Below, piece after piece: positions 1 through 11,994 of a DNA stretch of 64,000 bases. Position 1 is the stretch's first letter; every line of letters starts with the position of its first letter. The stretch comes from Simmondsia chinensis (taxonomy: Eukaryota > Streptophyta > Magnoliopsida > Caryophyllales > Simmondsiaceae), in assembly GCA_018398585.1 (NCBI GenBank), contig JAGTTD010000007.1:33756911-33820910 (forward strand), written 5' to 3'. The notes beneath the pieces are model-generated. The model was not told the origin of the DNA. It made no database searches and saw only the letters and a list, made by a program, of their open reading frames with translations. Made by a program: the position numbers and the translations under genes.

Positions 1-1503
1 GGTGTATTCTAAGCAATTAGTGGTAAAAGACTTGTCATACACAATGTATGATAGGTTTTAATGGCATAAAATCAGATTTTGCTGGTTTTTTAAGTAATTG
101 CTGTTACAGTGGGCTGAAATCGAATCATACAATATGATGAGTTAAAATGGTTTAATATGAACCTTTTCAGGTATGTTTCAAGTAATTAGTGGTAAATGAC
201 CTATCATACACAAATTATTATCGGTGTTAATGGCATGAAATCAACTTTTACAGATTTTTTTATGTAATTAGGGGTATAGTGGTCTGAAATCGTATCATAC
301 ACTGGGTATGATGAGTTTTAATGGTGTAAAATGAACTTATTTAGGTTTATTTTAAACAATTAGTGGTAAATGACTTATCATACACAATGTATGATAGGTT
401 ATAATGGCAAAAAATTAACTTTTGCTGTTTTTTTCAAGTAATTAGGGGTAAGTGGTCTGAAATCGAATCATACACTGGGTATGATGCGTTTTAATGGTGT
501 AAAATAAACTTAGTCAGGTGTATTCCAAGAAATTAGTGGTAAATGACTTGTCGTACACAATGTATGATAGGTTTAAATGGCATAAAATCAACTTTTACTG
601 GTTTTTTCAAGTAATTAGGGGTTTTACTTGAAAAAAAAGTAAAAGCTGATTTTATGCCATTTAAACCTATCATACATTGTGTACGACAAGTCATTTATTA
701 CTAATTTCTTGGAATATACCTAAATAAGTTCATTTTACACGATTAAAACGCATCATACCCAATGTATGATTCGATTTCAGACCATTGTACCCCTTATTAC
801 TTGAAAAAATCAGCAAAAGTTAATTTTTTGCCATTATAACCTATCATACATTGTGTATGATAAGTCATTTACCACTAATTGCTTGAAATACACCTGAATA
901 AGTTCATTTTACACTATTAAAACGTATCATACCCAGTGTATGATTCGATTTCAGACCACTGCAACAGTAATTATATAAAAAAATCTGCAAAAGTTGATTT
1001 CATGCCATTAAAACCTATAATAATTTGTGTATGATAGGTCATTTACCACTAATTACTTGAAATATACCTGAAAAGGTTCATATTTAACCATTTTAACTCG
1101 TCATACCCATTGTATGATTCGATTCCAGCCCACTGTAACAGTAATTACTTGAAAAAATCAGTAAAAGTTGATTTTATGCCATTGAAACCTATCATACATT
1201 GTGCATGACAAGTCATTTACCACTAATTGCTTGGAATATACCTGAATAAGTTTATTTTACACCATTAAAACGCATCATACCCAGTGTATGATTCGATTTC
1301 AGACCACTGTACCCCTTATTACTTGAAAAAACAGCAAAAGTTAATTTTATGCCATTATAACCTATCATACATTGTATATGATAAGTCATTTACCACTAAT
1401 TTTTTGTGATACACCTGTATAAGTTCACTTTACAGCATTATAATGCATCATACACAGTGTATGATTTTATTTCAGACACCACTAATTACTTGAAGCACAC
1501 CTA
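1..1503. repeat. ~172-bp tandem satellite with a head-to-head inversion
   Basis: A monomer of about 172 bp is repeated. The word ATTAG starts at 16, 185, 359 and 532 (spacing 169-174), and its reverse complement CTAAT starts at 701, 875, 1049, 1223 and 1396 (spacing 173-174). The copies after ~619 are therefore inverted and mirror those before it; paired positions all average to 619-621. Each monomer also holds short imperfect palindromes of the type ATCATACA..TGTATGAT. The left arm is cut by the window edge, because the right arm continues about 1.5 monomers beyond the mirror of base 1. It could be a satellite array caught at an inversion junction or a foldback transposon with repetitive arms. 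No coding potential is seen. Confidence 0.85.
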
Positions 1504-1915
1504 AACAAGGTCTGGGAGGGAAGAAGAAGAAAGGGCAAATTTGAAAATAATATTTTTTTTTTGACAAAAAAATTCGGAAGGAAAAAAAAATGAAGAAAAG
1601 GAAGAGTGAAAAAGTCAAAAAAGTGTCCTTTTGCCTGCCTTGCATTAAATGAGGAGAGAGAAAGGGAGAGAGAGAGAGGACGGATGGGGGGGGGGGGGGG
1701 GTGAGGTGGGAGGGCATTTTTGTCCAAAAAAGTCTATTTATGGTTAGAGGGGTCTAAAAAGAATAAGGTTGGGGTGGGGGGTCCAATCCGTACGATTTTT
1801 CATAATTTTTTGAAAAATTTTTAATTGCATAATATTTAATTTGATAGTACAGAAAAAAATAACAATCAAATGAATTTTTCCTACAAAAACTATACCATAT
1901 CTAAAGTAATATTTC
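1504..1915. other. Low-complexity spacer, no gene
   Basis: AT-rich DNA with purine-rich stretches, a GA-rich tract near 1654-1680 and a run of about 16 G at 1686-1701. Open frames here are only by-products of the homopolymers. No feature is supported. Confidence 0.7.
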
Positions 1916-2140
1916 CAGTGCCCCAAGGGCTCCCGCTTAAGCAGGGTCTGAGAGATGGATGTACGCAGCCTTCCCATTTAAGGGTGCTATCTTGAAGAGA
2001 GATTGTTTGCAAGAACCTCCAATCTGAGGGATGCAACATGAGGAATTCCCAGGTCGGTATTACTCTCGCTCAAGCACAATTAACTTCGAAGTTCTAATGG
2101 GATCAGGTTATTGGTAGCCTCTTAAAAGAACCAATGTCTA
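1916..2140 (-). mobile_element. 5S rRNA-derived SINE, copy 1
   Basis: Read on the minus strand, ~2116 to 2028 resembles plant 5S rRNA from the GATCC..AGAACT region through the box A-like core to the GTTGCATC-like 3' end, with an indel in the box C region. It is followed (2020 to 1916) by the tail CTCAGATTGGAGG..GGCTGCGTACATC..CCCTGCTTAAGCGGGAG, the same tail that ends the RTE LINE at the far end of this window. The copy is diverged. Its target duplication is not clear, and the LTR element starting at 2149 lies just beside it. Confidence 0.75.
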
Positions 2141-2148
2141 GTAGAAAA

Positions 2149-2910
2149 TGTTGGAAATATTTTCCATAATATACATTAAATAACTATTTTAAATGAACAA
2201 AATTACATCAATCAAATATAAATAATACAATATCATAATGGGATAAAACATAGTATATGAATTTTATCAAAACATGAACTGACAATTCAGTACAAACATC
2301 AACGGCATAAGTAAAATAAATTAAATAGAGAAAGTTTAGAGAAAACGTATCTTTGTTGAGTTGAGGCAAGCAAAAGGCGCTCTCCTTAGAAAAGAAATGC
2401 CCCTCTTGCACGAGTCTGATTTTTCAATTAACTGCGCTCCTTTCTTAGGATTCAACAACCCATCAGATCTCAATTTTGTGCAGCAATAAAAGATCCCCGA
2501 ACCTCGATTACCATTACTAACGATTTGTTAGAGGGAAGTGAATATAGAAAAGCAAGTTTTTGTTTTTCTCTTATAATCCTTTCCATCCTACACCGTAACC
2601 CCTTTTTATATGAGGAAAAATTAAATTATTAATTAAAATTTAAAAACGGAAAAATCCCTAAAAGGTGGGGTTGTTAGCTAATATATTGGCATCAAATAGT
2701 TGCAGCAGTTTTGACTTTTCAAACTCCTATTCAACCCCTTATTTCATGCAAAGAATATCTTCTTATCAATTTTTTTTAATTTTATTTTAAACTCATATAA
2801 AATATAAGATATAATTATATATATATATATACATATATAAAATAAAACTTATATGTATGAAAGTATAAAACAATTTTTTAAATCAACAAAAATGTTTTAT
2901 TTTTCCAACA
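2149..2910 (-). repeat. 3' LTR of the outer element
   Basis: 762-bp direct repeat matching 11995-12750 by eye with few substitutions and small indels (for example in the TA-rich run near 2815-2835). It begins TGTTGG and ends CCAACA. The flanking GAAAA is the target duplication. Confidence 0.92.
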
Positions 2911-5376
2911 TTCCCCCACTTGATTTAAAAAATTAGAAATATAACAAAAATTTGTGAACACTTGTATTCCATTAATACATGTAGGTACCTTCCGAGTTTG
3001 AACCCACACTTAGTGTCACGAGCTTCAACCTGAAAAACCGTAGTAGCATATAACGCTTTGAACTAGGTTTTTGTACCCAGGTCTACACCCATCACACACA
3101 CAGAATACTGGTAATCGTAAGGTTCTATCGGTAGGGCGCGTTACTGTCATGCGCACGAAATCATGTCTCATGAGTGTCATTAGGGAATAGCCCATTTACC
3201 ACAGTAGCGACCCCACCACCACACCCACGTAGGTGAACCCTTCAAGGGTGATCTGTGATCAACAACCCGCTAATAATATGCCTTTGGATTCATTTAGAGT
3301 TTTAAAACTCCGCCTTAATCATCACAGTAAAGAGCACTTCACCTTAGGAATGGGACCCAGGAATACCCCGCTATAAATAATATTATTAGTGCTCTTTCAA
3401 TCACCCATCAGTTTCGTTTTTACCCGTTGAACCTCATTCATGAGATCGCCATACCTCTGAAAACGGGTTTCCACTGTGGTGACTCATTTTATGGGCTTCA
3501 GTCCCACTTCTCTCGATGATAATATAACATAGGCTCATTGGCCTTTTTGTAAGCAGATCTGCATCACTAACTTTTCTTTCTGACATCAACTTGTATCATT
3601 ACTTGTTGCCTTCAACACGTGTTGTTCAGCTGGCTTTATAGTAAAGCATGCTTTTCATCCTTCTACTCAGTTGGATTTCAAGGCATACCACACCTCTGGT
3701 GAATATAATCTTGTTTATTCACCTAAATCATATATCAATTAGAATGTCGCGCCTTTTATAACATTATAAAACCTCTTAAATATATAACATTCATAATGCC
3801 TCTCAACAATCTTAAGCATTTCATATAACACAATCACATAAAGAACGGTTTCAACAAATATTCACAAAGAAATACCAATTTGCATTTCTCAAATGCATTC
3901 CATCTTAATATAATATTGAGTATTTCATCTCCACACAGCACTAACATATCAAGTGTTTTCTTCCCCTTTTTTCCTTCCCTTTTTTTTTTTAACTCTTTAT
4001 TTTCAATCATTAAATGCACTTTTCAAAGTGATTCATGCATTTTTAGAGTAACGATTTTGAGTAAGATTTATACATAAACATCAAACAATTGTCACTCCCA
4101 ATCGACTATACCAGTTCAAATTAATATATAACCTGGTTGAGTTCACAACATTAACTCGACCATCAAATCTAGCCATAAATGTATTTCAAAAAATACCGTA
4201 ACTTTTGATTCCGAAAAACCAAATAGCGAATTGGCCAACATTGTCTTACACTGAAACAAAATTGGACCATTTATGATAATTTATCTCAAACTGTCCAAAC
4301 CTAATTAATTATGCCCAAAATATTTTGACACAAGTTAAACTCATAAGGCTTTTACAAAATTTTGGGTAATTGGCCTAACTTAAATTTTAAGTTAAATTCA
4401 TATAGCCAATCAATTTATTCTAACCAAATGACTAAGTTTATTGACTTAGCAATAACCTGAGTTTTCAATTTTGAAGCATAGAATTTCATAGTTCTTTGGC
4501 TCCACATGCATGAAATTGCACCCCCTCATGTTGTATGTCAGAGAAATCAAAACTAAAATCAAACATTTTTTTTTTTTGATCTGAAAACTTCAACATTAAA
4601 CACTGTAAAAATTTTATACATTATAATGAACATTCATTACTATCATCTTCCCAAAAAATAGGATATTTGACTAGCACTCTAGTCTTATAAGTATTATAAT
4701 TGTGATACAAATAGGTAATAACGAGTGCCAATGAATCACTTGACTTGTGCATTTAATTGCATTTTTTTAATCATACTTTCCACAAATAACTACCCCCACA
4801 TTGGGATAATCACACATAGATATACATGGGCATTAGACTAGTTTAAAATAATACTTATAAATATAAATAATATATCCATGTCATCTGATATATTAATTTT
4901 TAAAAGGAGGCATATCCTTTTTTCTTTTTTCTTTTAATATATGCAAGACATAAGAACTGCAACACAATGAGATGGAAAAGCCATTTTAATTCATTGGTTT
5001 TCCTTGTCTATTGTCAATTATCAAGACAAAATTCATTATCTAAGAATTATTTTTATTTTTTTTAATCTTCTCCACAAAATAGCCAAACGTCCAAGTGAAC
5101 AGCAACATGGACACGATATTTGCATGCATTTTTCAGCCAAATATTAACACTGGATAATGATTTATAATCACATGCAACAAAATAGTCCAAAAAATTTCAT
5201 TGGACTTTAAATTCTCTAAATAGCAACCGTCCGATACCAATCCAAAACATACATCTAATTTTAAACGATTTGTCTTTTCCTATCTTTATGATAATCATCT
5301 TTAGTTATATAGAACCTCTTTCATCAAATATATATATAATTTTTTTTTCACTTGAAAATAATCTATAAAGATAGTA
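2911..5376 (-). other. Internal non-coding region (3' part) of the outer LTR element
   Basis: No open frame of note and no retroviral protein motif in any frame. Directly after the LTR lies the minus-strand polypurine tract. The block ~2980-3560 is less AT-rich than its surroundings and may be a conserved non-coding core; the rest is AT-rich. Upper bound is the ATTTT target site of the nested copia at 5377-5381. Confidence 0.7.
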
Positions 5377-5381
5377 ATTTT

Positions 5382-5544
5382 TGTGAATAATTATGTTTGA
5401 ATAAATGGAAGAGTACATGAAGTTCACAATATATAGGCAACTATCAAGAATCAAAAGACTAAGAATACCCCTAGGGTTACATAAGTCAAAGGGCAAAAAG
5501 GTAAAGTGCAAAACCCTAGGAATATTCTAGAATATAGTCTAATA
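5382..5544 (-). repeat. 3' LTR of nested copia
   Basis: 163 bp; the minus strand starts TATTAGACTATATTC and ends ATTATTCACA. Near-identical to 10486-10648. Unusually short for a copia LTR. Confidence 0.92.
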
Positions 5545-5551
5545 GGCCCCC

Positions 5552-7048
5552 TCAATCTGAGCGGGATGATAGCACGCGAAGATTGGCCTTGTGTTGAAAG
5601 AAACGATCGGCCGCAAGACCTTTGGTGAGAATATCAGCTACCTGCTTTGTGGTTGGAGTGTAGTGAACTTGAAGATCACCCTTGAGGACTTTCTCCCGAA
5701 CATAGTGGAAGTCAACATCCACGTGCTTGCTACGGTCATTGGACACCTGGTTAGCAGCAAGGTAGGAGGCGGAAACATTGTCACAGTAGACGTTGATGGG
5801 TCCTGGGTGGCGGATAGCCAGGTCGCGCATGATGTACCGAAGCCAGTCACTTTCAGCAGCAGCCTGAGCCATAGCCCGATACTCAGATTCGGTCGTACTT
5901 TTGGAAATGGTTATCTGCTTTTTGGCTCGCCAGGAAATGATGTTTAGTCCAAGGTAGACGGCATAACCAGTGGTAGAGCGACGAGTGTCAGGGCAACCAC
6001 CCCAGTCAGCATCAGCGAAGGCTGTGATAGTGAGAGTGCGAGCAGGTTGTAGGAGAAGACCATGATCAGGAGTGGATTTGAGATACCGGAGAATACGCTT
6101 CACAGCCTGCCAGTGGGGATCACGGGGAGCATGCATGAACTGGGAGACCAGGTTGACAGCATAGCATATGTTAGGACGGGTCATAGTGAGGTACTGCAGG
6201 GCACCCACTGCGCTCCTATACTCAGTAGGGTCCTCAAGCAGGGCCCCGTCACTCAAAGAGAGATGTGCTCGGGTGGGTAGGGGGGTTTTGACCGGTTTGG
6301 CGTCACAGAGACCAAGTTTGTTGAGAAGGTCCACAGTGTATTTGTTTTGGGAGAGAAAGAGACCACTAGAATTGCGAGTGGCCTGAATACCAAGAAAGAA
6401 GTGTAGCGGGCCAAGATCTTTCATCAAAAACTGGGTCGAGAGGGACTGGATGAGAGACGTGAGGTGCGAGGGGTCAGACCCAGTGAGGATAATGTCATCA
6501 ACATAGAGGAGGAGACAGGTCAGATGAGAACGTGTTTTATGGATGAATAATGAAGGATCAGCCCGACAACAGGTGAAGCCAAGGTGAAGGAGGAACGTAT
6601 TGAACCGTTGGAACCATGCCCGAGGAGCTTGCTTCAACCCATACAACGCTTTCCGAAAGCGACACACGTGATTAGGAAACTTTGGATGTATGAAGTCTTG
6701 TGGTTGTTTCATATAAACTTCTTCCTTAAGGTGACCATGTAGGAATGCATTTTTAACGTCCAACTGCTGTATAGACCAGTTGTATGTTACGGCAAGCGTA
6801 AGTATAAAGCGTATGGTGGTTGGTTTAACAACAGGGCTAAAAGTCTCCTTATAATCAAGGCCTTCACGTTGATGAAAGCCTTGAGCAACAAGGCGGGCTT
6901 TGAACCGTTCAACCGAGCCATCTGCTTTATATTTCACTTTATATTTTCAAGTACTACCTACAAGGTTTTTCGAGTGGTCATGTGGGACAAGATCCCAAGT
7001 GTTGTTAAGAAGTAAGGCATTAAATTCATCCGCCATGGCTTGCTGCCA
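5552..7048 (-). pseudogene. Copia reverse transcriptase and RNase H
   Basis: The 461-codon open stretch ending at 5552 carries the copia RT core: KARLVAQGF, QQLDVKNAFLHG, LYGLKQAPRAW and the catalytic YVDDIILTG. RNase H follows, with ADADWGGCPDTRRSTTGY and the ESEYRAMA motif, then a tail ending IRHPG..VDVDFHYVREKV..KGLAADRF. The real frame continues upstream but is broken: a TGA stands where a Trp codon is expected just before the KYKADGS motif (~6945), and another stop lies at 7046-7048 (NP-stop-WQQAM). In an active element this product copies the RNA genome into DNA inside virus-like particles. Confidence 0.9.
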
Positions 7049-8790
7049 TTAGGGATTTTTAGCGGCCTGCGAGTAACATGTGGGCTCTTGAATTACCGTA
7101 ATAGATGATAGTGAAAGTGGGTACCGATTTTTACGGATCCCATCCTTAAGCCTAGTACGCATGGGATGCACATTATGAGTAGGGGAAGGCGGTGGGTTAG
7201 GCACGGGACTAGGGTCGGACTCGAAATTTGGAATAGATGACGAAGGAGTATCATCACTGGACACAAGGACCGAAGACCCGAGAGGGGAGGGGGGGTTGGC
7301 GTCCTATCGCGCGGGCGGGGACTGCGCAGGCAGTCGGGCCGGTGTACCGACACTAGCGGGGACGGGAGGCACCGCAGGCACTAGCGGGGTTAGCCCACGG
7401 TCAGGAGGTGCTGTGGCGGGTTTGGCCGGAGCCGGAGTCGCGGATGCAACACCCGGGAAAGGGGAAGTGCAAATTACCAACGGTACATTATGGTAAGCAT
7501 CAGTTTTGGGCACATCAGGGCTAACTAGTTCAGGATAACGGAATCTGGATTCATCAAAGACTACATACCTACTAACATATATTCGTTTGTTTAAGACATC
7601 AAAACATCGGTAACCTTTATATCGAGCCACATACCTGAGAAAAATGCATGGAGTGGAACGAGGGGCTGATTTATGAGGGGCACGGGATGTGATGTTAGGG
7701 TAACAAACACACCCAAAGACTCTAAAACGATTATAATCCAGGTTGGTATGAAAGAGTTTTTGAAAGGGAGAGAAGTTAGAAAGATTTGGTGTAGGGAGAC
7801 AATTTATGGTAAAACATGCCGTGCAAAAAGCGTCGTCCCAAAATTCATAGGGAAGTTTTGAGTGAATTAAGAGAGTCCGTGCCATTTCAGATAGATGTTG
7901 ATGCTTGCGTTCCGCCACCCCATTTTGTTCGGGGGTATCAGGACATGATAGTCGAAAGTGAATTCCAGCATCCCGACATAGCGCATTCATGTGCCGATGA
8001 TCGAATTCACCCCCACCATCACTTTGGAAAACTTTAATTTTCAAATTAAATTGGTTTTCAACTAAATTTTTGAAACCGGTGAATATGTCATAAACTTCAA
8101 ATTTGTGTTGCATCGGATAGAGCCATGTAAAGCGGGAAAAATCATCAACAAATAGAACATAGTATTTAAATGCAGAATTAGAGGAGACGGGCGATTGCCA
8201 GACATCAGAATGTATAAGCTGCAAAGGCATGGTAGTGTTATGTAGCACACGTTCAAAAGGCAGTTTTCTAGATTTACCCAGACAACATGAAGAACATTTA
8301 TCTAGAAACGTAACAGAAGGACAAAAATGTTGTTTACACAAAGTATTAAGAACAGAGTTGCCTAGATGCCCTAGTCACTGATGCCATAATGCGCCATGAG
8401 TGACCCGTGCAAGGAGCCCAGTGTCATGTGGTGAGAAGTTATAAAGTGGTCCATTACTGGGCACTTGTAGAAGCGGTGTCCCCGTAGCTCGGTCCTTAAC
8501 ACAAAAAGAGCTTGAGTCAAATTCAACTCGACATTTATTTTTACGACATAATTGTTTAATCGACAGAAGGTTGTGAGTTAGATTAGGGACAAGCATAACA
8601 TTGTTTAAATGAAGGGGTGTTTTAGGTATTGTAGTAGAGCCCACATGTGTTACAGGCAATAAGGCCCCATTCCCAACAAGAACACTTTTATGACCAGAAT
8701 AAGGAAGTAGGTTATAGAGGATACCTGGGTTCGGCGTCATATGGTTGGAAGCACCCGAGTCAGGATACCAGTTGTAGTCATGTGGTTCCC
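7049..8790 (-). pseudogene. Copia protease and integrase
   Basis: The protease active site DSGASNHM is readable at ~8740-8760 (minus strand). The GAG-pre-integrase/zinc region then reads ..ALWHQ, a stop codon at ~8375, LGHLG, C..C (CSSCCLGK). The integrase core 8341-7304 has the D,D-35-E spacing: HSDVW, DDFSRFTWLY, QSDGGGEFD, PDTPEQNGVAERKH. The C-terminal part passes into a Pro/Ser-rich linker before RT. The stop at ~8375 and a frameshift near 8770 inactivate it. Integrase would insert the DNA copy into the chromosome. Confidence 0.88.
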
Positions 8791-10315
8791 CATTGTCATG
8801 GCAGCGAAGGATTGGCTAGGGTCCGGGAATGAGGAGTTGTCGAAGCGATGAGAACAGGTAATAGCAGTATGACCAGTTTGTGAACAGATCTGACAAAATT
8901 GGGGAGCGGGGCTGAGCACACCAGCATTAGAGTGGAAGGGGGGACCGACCGGAGGTCGAACAGAGTAAGGAACACTAGAGGATGGCACCCCAAGGTGGGA
9001 CCCGTACGGTGGGCCAGTATGGGGTGGCTTGCCACCGCGGCCCCCACGACCCCCTTTCCCCTTCCGACCACGACCACGGCCGTGGCCACCGTTCGTGTGG
9101 TGCGGTTGGGGGGGTTGCCCGGAAGCAACCATGGAATGGGCAGGGTCCGGGTTGGTACGGCCATTGTTACGGTTGACGGCACCTTCCTCATTAAGTAAAG
9201 CGGATTTTAACGCATCATAAGAATACAATTTTGAAGTTTGTCGGGTAAAAGTTGCAAAAGCTGCGTATTCAGGGGGTAACCCATGAATAGCAAAGTGTTG
9301 AAATTTCTAGCAGACACAGGCGAGTCAATGGCAGCTAAATCATCTGCAATTGATTTATGTTCAGAAAGGTAGGCATCCATGGTTTTGCCATCTTTACGTA
9401 GGGTTATGAGTTGAGTCCGGAGGTCATACTCCTTAGCCATTGAGTGATCCCTAAAACGCTTAGCCAAGGCATCCCACATGTCTTTGGAAGTTGGATAGCG
9501 GACAATATCATTAATAAGGGAGCGGGAGAGAGTGGCAGCTATACAAGATCGGAGACTCTGATCTGTGCGTAGCCATGTAATATAATCCGGATTAGAATAA
9601 GTCGATCCGGTGGGGAGAGTTATTTGAGAGGGGGACAGGGGTAAGATCCATCAATGAACTCTAATAATTGGTGTGCAAGTAGTAACATGTTAAATTATTC
9701 TTTCCATGGGGGATAATCAGAAGTTGATTCCAGTTTAATTGTTACAATGCTAGTGATATTGGATAAAGGAAGAACAATTGGGGAAGCGGGATGGTTATAG
9801 ATATTAGGGTTGAAGTAATTTGTATTTAGGTAATTGGGGTTTGGGGAAGAGAGAGCGGCGGCTGATAGCGCCACACCAGCATCCCCACCGACATGGGGGA
9901 GGGTCGGGAAGATTGCCGGAGCAGATGCGCCACCATCGGTTGGCCGGAATCCACCGGACAGTGTGGGTCCGGCGAAGCCAGCACCGAGCGAGGGTGCAGG
10001 GAAAGCAGAAAAATGGTTCGACAATGACGGGATTCCCAGATTAAGGGTCGGGTTCGACAATGACCTCCCAAGTGGTGGCAGAGTACCGGAGATGGCGACA
10101 CCGGCATCCACCGACCAAGAGAAGGAAACACCGGTGGTGGTGGTTCGGACAATAGAGGTGTCGGTCACCACCCCTGGTGGGCTAGGCGCTGCGATGGTGG
10201 GCAGAGCACCGGCATGGGGAGGGCCGGGCACTGCCACCGAGCGGGCGCCGCTGGGTGGGGAGGAGGGCAGGGAGTTTAGGGCATTTGCGTAGGATCTATT
10301 TGGATTAGAAGCCAT
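8737..10315 (-). pseudogene. Copia gag with CCHC zinc knuckle
   Basis: Starts with ATG at 10313-10315 (MASNPNRSYANALNS). The first ~180 residues are rich in Pro, Ala, Ser and Gly and the DNA is much GC-richer than its surroundings. After 9695 the frame is broken by stops. The capsid part resumes at 9479-9207 (MWDALAKRFRDHSMAKEYDL, gag_pre/UBN2-like), then a Gly/Arg-rich stretch and the knuckle CQICSQTGHTAITC at about 8880. Gag would build the cytoplasmic particle. Confidence 0.82.
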
Positions 10316-10473
10316 TGCTCAAATAAATTATGAAAAAAGTACGAAAGAAAGAAAAGAAAACAGTAAAAGATGTAACGTACTAGAGAATTCAACACTTCAA
10401 TTGCATAAAAAAAACCGACAAACAACGAAATGAAAAGAACAGCGGAAGGAAAAAAAAGAAAATCAGAGTAATT

Positions 10474-10485
10474 GCTCTGATACCA
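10474..10485 (-). other. Primer-binding site (initiator tRNA-Met) of nested copia
   Basis: Minus strand reads TGGTATCAGAGC directly inside the 5' LTR end, the usual plant copia/gypsy match to the 3' end of tRNA-iMet. Confidence 0.9.
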
Positions 10486-10648
10486 TGTGAATAATTATGT
10501 TTGAATAAATGGAGGAGTACATGGAGTTCACAATATATAGGCAAACATGAAGAATCAAAAGACTAAGAATACCCCTAGGGTTACATAAGTCAAAGGGCAA
10601 AAAGGTAAAGTGCAAAACCCTAGGAATATTCTAGAATATAGTCTAATA
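10486..10648 (-). repeat. 5' LTR of nested copia
   Basis: 163 bp, partner of 5382-5544; followed by the target duplication ATTTT. Differences to its partner include two A/G changes and a short replaced block around 10540-10548. Confidence 0.92.
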
Positions 10649-10653
10649 ATTTT

Positions 10654-11994
10654 AACTTACTAAAATAAAATACATAATTCTTTTATCTTTTCCTTTTCCG
10701 TCCACTACATGTAAAATGTTTGACGAATAAAAGCGAGATCAAATCATATGCCCTCGAATAGAGAAACTAAATATTAATTCTCTTGAGTATGTAGAATCAT
10801 CAAAAGATAATTTTTATGTATTCCTATTTTCTACTCTCATAATTCAAACATAGGATGATTACCAATAAAAACATTCAATTTTGTCTCTATGTTTCAAACT
10901 CAAGATAGTTATTACTACCTTTAAAAATAAAAAACAAAAGGAGATAACCCAAAAATTATATCAATTTAGTTTCATTTAAAATAGACTTTTAAAACTAATA
11001 CAACATGACTTTTAAATAATCTGTTTTACAAAACTCTCCAAAAGTACCAAACAACTTGGCCATAAATTTTATGTATCCAAAATTACTCACGTTGTGATTG
11101 TTACTTTTACACTCTTGAGCTTTCACTTTATTTATGGAAGATCAAAAATCATAACCCCCACATTCTGCAAGTTTAAACCAAGTTTAATATATGTCTACCT
11201 TGGCAATATTTCTAGAGGCTCAAGCACATATACACATAGAAGTATAGAAAGGCACAAAATTTTAACTTATTAACTATTCTAATAGTATTAATATGTAGCC
11301 AACCCCACAATTTGGTGGCTATCAAAATTTTTATATCAAATTGTCTTAGAATGATACTCACAAATATTTATACATGTGCATATATATAAGACATATATAT
11401 TGCTCAATATATCATTACTTGCATAACTCATTTCTTCTTTTAACATATGTACGTCGTATGCAATAATATGCAATAAGAAAAATCATCAACTCATGCTTTA
11501 AGTTATTCAAAATGCCTAACGTGGCTTTAACATCCTAGATCCATGTATGAGTTAGGTTTATAAAATAAACCAATAATTCATAATATATTAATAATTCAAT
11601 ATCGAAGTAATTGTATAAAAACATTTTCCTCATACAATGCAACCAAATAATTAAATTTATTTGATAATATTATATATGTATAGATGTTATACATGATAAT
11701 TCTATTTCAATATTACCTTACGTAATATAACCAAATTCTGATCTCAACATCACGGCTAAGAGCTAGTGTGCGGAAAAATCTGTAAATTGATAGCCCATAT
11801 TTTTATAATTTATTTCAACATGCAATGTAGTGCTTTTTCTTCCTTTTTTTTAAATTTTATTTTACTATACCGATATGGTTAATTGCCAAACGAGATAGGG
11901 TAATAATATGGTTTTTCATAAGATGAAAAACATGTTGATTGATGTTTAAAATCTTTAAATATTTTAATAAGGCATAAATTTTCCTTTCTAAGAC
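10654..11994 (-). other. Internal non-coding region (5' part) of the outer LTR element
   Basis: AT-rich, no significant open frame, no gag motif. The base next to the 5' LTR should hold the primer site; the minus strand reads GTCTTAGAAAGG, which does not match common plant primer sites. Confidence 0.65.

Larger units (their letters stand above)
5382..10648 (-). mobile_element. Nested Ty1/copia retrotransposon, structurally complete but mutated
   Basis: 163-bp direct repeats lie at 5382-5544 and 10486-10648, with the target duplication ATTTT at 5377-5381 and 10649-10653. The primer-binding site TGGTATCAGAGC (minus strand, 10474-10485) is complementary to initiator tRNA-Met. A polypurine tract (TTGAGGGGGCC, minus strand) lies next to 5545. 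Domains in minus-strand order are gag, CCHC knuckle, protease, integrase, reverse transcriptase, RNase H: the copia order. The LTRs differ at only about five positions by eye, so insertion is fairly recent, yet the polyprotein carries several stops and frameshifts. It interrupts the outer element. Confidence 0.95.

Noticed and set aside
1..1503. CRISPR-like array
   Set aside because: Unit is ~172 bp without unique spacers, in a plant genome, with inverted orientation; it is a satellite.
1916..2140. Cassandra-type LTR (TRIM with 5S sequence in its LTR)
   Set aside because: The 5S-like part is fused to an RTE-type tail and, where visible, flanked by ~17-bp duplications; no paired LTRs, primer site or 5-bp duplication.
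2208..2411. Similar 67-codon open frames in 2208-2411 and 12054-12257, as if a conserved protein
   Set aside because: They lie at the same place in the two LTRs of one element; similarity comes from LTR duplication, not selection.
8899..9220. Several Arg/Gly/Pro-rich frames on both strands
   Set aside because: Shadows of the GC-rich Gly/Arg segment of copia gag.
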